In this document: positions 6,074 through 7,225 of the stretch, in pieces
Position numbering within the stretch: position 1 is the first letter of the stretch
Layout of the letters: every line of letters starts with the position of its first letter
NCBI GenBank assembly: GCA_029820875.1
Contig: JALGUK010000093.1
Coordinates: forward strand, 1 to 7,225
Origin: Candidatus Zipacnadia bacterium
GTDB lineage: Bacteria > Armatimonadota > UBA5377 > JALGUK01
Reading direction: 5' to 3'
DNA: 7,225 nucleotides
Notes under the pieces: model-generated
Databases searched by the model: none
Seen by the model: the letters and a program-made list of their open reading frames with translations, nothing else
What the model was told of the DNA's origin: nothing
Translations under genes and position numbers: made by a program

Positions 6074-6580
6074 ATGAGTAAAAGCTTAGCTTCTCCCAAT
6101 CTTGATGCCAATAACTCGCCACGCAACAGCGAGAGGCCTATCGTCCGACGAAACCTCTCCGAGCAGGTGATGGACCGCATCAGGCAATTCGTCGTGGAGC
6201 AGGGGCTGGAGCCGGGGGATGTGCTGCCACCGGTGACCAGGCTGGCGAAGACTTACAAAGTGAGCACCACCTCCGTGCGGGAGGCTCTCAAGCAGTTGGA
6301 GGGGCTGGGGCTGGTGCGAGGAGTGCAGCGCAAGGGGTTCGTGCTGGTGGAGCCGAGCGCGGTGTCGCTCCTGGAATGGGTGACCTTTTCGAGTGACGCC
6401 GACCGCCAGCACTACATGGACCTGCTTATCGCCCGTTCGGTGCTTGAGCCGGCCATTATGCCGCTCATCGTTCGAGAAGCATGGCCGGAGGACATTGACA
6501 GGTTGGAATCCATCGTGCGCAACATGGCTGAGGTGCTCGATGACTGGGATGCGTATAACCAGCAGGAGGCGAGGAGGTAA
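6074..6580 (+). CDS. GntR/FadR-type regulator, N-terminal part (truncated in FCD domain)
   Basis: The 168 residues begin with a full GntR winged helix-turn-helix: LSEQVMDRIRQFVVEQG, LEPGDVLPPVTRLAKTYKVS, TTSVREALKQLEGLGLV and a wing ending GFVLV (about 28-91). It would bind an operator as a dimer. The FCD effector domain begins normally at R121 (RSVLEPAIMPLIV) but stops at DAYNQQEARR, exactly where the metal-binding D-x-x-F-H motif should stand. An intact member would be about 230-250 residues. The start is uncertain: the ATG at 6074 has no Shine-Dalgarno, and a TTG at 6026 also lacks one. Expression could be leaderless or coupled to the small upstream frame. The fragment could still bind DNA, but effector sensing would be lost. 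Confidence 0.75.
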   Translation: MSKSLASPNLDANNSPRNSERPIVRRNLSEQVMDRIRQFVVEQGLEPGDVLPPVTRLAKTYKVSTTSVREALKQLEGLGLVRGVQRKGFVLVEPSAVSLLEWVTFSSDADRQHYMDLLIARSVLEPAIMPLIVREAWPEDIDRLESIVRNMAEVLDDWDAYNQQEARR

Positions 6581-6588
6581 TCGGGCGG

Positions 6589-6819
6589 ATGTTGTGCGAG
6601 TGTTTTGCAATTCCGCACAGCTCCCGTGACGGTACAACAGCCACAGAGGAGTCCTACCGGGAGCATCGCGCGATCGTAGAGGCTCTTCGGGCGGGAGATG
6701 GGCAGACGGCGCAACGAATCGCGGTCCGGCACATTCGCATCAAGCGCGAAGACTCCGCCAGCGGTGTGGGAGATGCCGCCAGGCGGCTCACCCGAAAAGG
6801 AGGTGATGAAGCGGGCTAA
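6589..6819 (+). CDS. FCD domain C-terminal remnant of the GntR regulator
   Basis: This 76-residue frame, out of phase with the part upstream, contains ESYREHRAIVEALRAGD and AVRHIRI, the last helices of an FCD domain. Its two His are 22 residues apart (H-x21-H), as in FCD metal sites of the LldR type (recalled from memory). The first residues up to TATEES do not look like FCD. AGGAGGT at 6572-6578, overlapping the end of the upstream frame, lies 10 bases before this ATG, so separate translation is possible. It is most simply the tail of a broken gene. It ends 61 bases before the pseudopilin start. Confidence 0.55.
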   Translation: MLCECFAIPHSSRDGTTATEESYREHRAIVEALRAGDGQTAQRIAVRHIRIKREDSASGVGDAARRLTRKGGDEAG

Positions 6820-6868
6820 ACAAGCCGGGAAAGCGGGTCGTAACAGGGTGTACAGTCAACGATTATGA
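6806..6868 (+). CDS. Possible 20-residue basic ORF leading into the pseudopilin gene
   Basis: The frame encodes MKRAKQAGKAGRNRVYSQRL, very rich in Lys and Arg. AAAGGAGGTGAT (6796-6807) is complementary to 12 bases of the usual 16S rRNA 3' end, far longer than the other sites here, but it overlaps the ATG, giving only 2 bases after GGAGG. The TGA ends on the first base of the pseudopilin AGGAGGT, an arrangement that suits translational coupling. It overlaps the end of the FCD remnant. Expression is unproven. Confidence 0.25.
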   Translation: MKRAKQAGKAGRNRVYSQRL

Positions 6869-6874
6869 GGAGGT
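6868..6874 (+). promoter_or_regulatory. Ribosome binding site that fixes the pseudopilin TTG start
   Basis: AGGAGGT lies 6 bases before TTG at 6881. An in-frame TGA at 6866-6868 excludes any earlier start, so TTG is the first start codon and has ideal spacing. Confidence 0.8.
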
Positions 6875-6880
6875 GCGAAA

Positions 6881-7225
6881 TTGCGCGTGCGCAAAGGCTT
6901 TACGCTTATCGAGTTGCTCGTAGTGATCGCGATTATCGCGATTCTGGCTGCGATTCTTTTTCCCGTGTTCGCCAAAGCGCGGGAGAAGGCGCGGATGACG
7001 GCGTGCCTGTCCAACCTCAAGCAAATCGGTCTGGCGTTCAACATGTATTCCCAGGACTATGATGACAATTTTGTCGGGTGTTACACAGGTTACCCCGACT
7101 ACACCTGGCCAGGGGCTCTGTACCCTTATGTCAAGAACACCAACCTGTTTGACTGCCCGTCCAGAGTCCCTGATGTCCCGTGGGATAACGATCACTATCT
7201 CCGTCCCCCCCTCAACGTGTGGTAC
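6881..7225 (+). CDS. Type IV pilin-like protein with prepilin leader (3' partial)
   Basis: The visible 115 residues begin [18 protein letters not shown]. This is a prepilin leader: a short basic segment, cleavage by prepilin peptidase after Gly6, Phe as first mature residue, and Glu at mature position 5, followed by a hydrophobic helix to about residue 28. Then come [20 protein letters not shown] and [10 protein letters not shown], the usual sequence of the abundant pseudopilins with an H-x9-DG-like or DUF1559-like C-terminus in Armatimonadota and Planctomycetota. [13 protein letters not shown], next to a Trp- and Tyr-rich region, is also typical. The C-terminal domain lies beyond the window. 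It would be inserted in the inner membrane and assembled into a pilus-like or secretion structure, or act as an anchored surface protein. These genes often occur in dozens of copies per genome. Confidence 0.9.
   Translation, partial: MRVRKGFTLIELLVVIAIIAILAAILFPVFAKAREKARMTACLSNLKQIGLAFNMYSQDYDDNFVGCYTGYPDYTWPGALYPYVKNTNLFDCPSRVPDVPWDNDHYLRPPLNVWY

Larger units (their letters stand above)
6074..6819 (+). pseudogene. GntR/FCD regulator broken by deletion and frameshift
   Basis: The two pieces above together make one regulator. From the expected metal Asp position (Glu165, codon at 6566) to the conserved His (codon at 6664) there are 98 bases; about 53 codons are usual, so roughly 60 bases seem lost, a number not divisible by three, which fits the change of frame. 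No insertion element is present at the junction. An assembly error is an alternative. Confidence 0.6.

Noticed and set aside
6086..6637. A 183-codon minus-strand frame over the regulator
   Set aside because: It is antisense to a clear GntR helix-turn-helix and has low-complexity His/Leu/Pro content.
6814..6826. GGCT-AAACA-AGCC as a terminator between the regulator and the pseudopilin
   Set aside because: The stem has only 4 bp and no T run follows.
1..7225. CRISPR array, toxin-antitoxin pair, phage defence system or transposon
   Set aside because: No regularly spaced repeats, no paired small toxin-like genes, no transposase or integrase, and no terminal inverted repeats were found.

Overview
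The window looks like a chromosomal piece of a bacterium from the Armatimonadota or a close relative. The main evidence is the last gene. It begins with a type IV prepilin-like leader, then the stretch [13 protein letters not shown] followed by CLSNLKQIG and YSQDYDDNF, a combination I associate from memory with the large pseudopilin families of Armatimonadota. Base composition is GC-rich, ribosome binding sites are strong (GGAGG or AGGAGGT), and TTG or GTG starts occur. The phylum is inferred from protein style only. No rRNA, tRNA, CRISPR array or transposase is visible.

Layout. Positions 3-2339 (+) carry the 3' part of a VIT/von Willebrand factor A protein whose true start lies before the window. 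Its vWA domain is interrupted by about 110 residues that resemble the secretin/TonB short N-terminal (STN) domain. A convergent universal stress protein gene follows (2482-2928, -), with a small hairpin between the two. Transcribed away from it is an RNase H-fold protein that lacks most catalytic acids (3115-3594, +). A near-consensus sigma70-type promoter (3615-3643) precedes a protein with a DnaA domain I-like N-terminus and a helical C-terminus (3700-4344, +). An ATZ/TRZ-type amidohydrolase (4432-5844, +) follows after 87 bases containing two hairpins, so these two may share a transcript.

Positions 5845-6073 are a non-coding mosaic: paired hairpins after the stop, a dispersed TGTCATTCTGAGCG-type repeat, a G-quadruplex-type run of G tracts, and an A/T inverted repeat. 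Then comes a GntR/FadR-type regulator broken inside its ligand-binding FCD domain (6074-6819). The DNA-binding half and the last part of FCD survive in different frames. A 20-codon ORF with an unusually long Shine-Dalgarno match leads into the pseudopilin gene (6881 to the window end, cut off).

How they relate: no single pathway links the genes. The most unusual items are the STN-in-vWA architecture, the stand-alone DnaA domain I-like protein, the probably inactive RNase H-fold protein, the amidohydrolase with an altered HxxE motif, and the split regulator. I see no clear evidence for a complete new multi-gene system.
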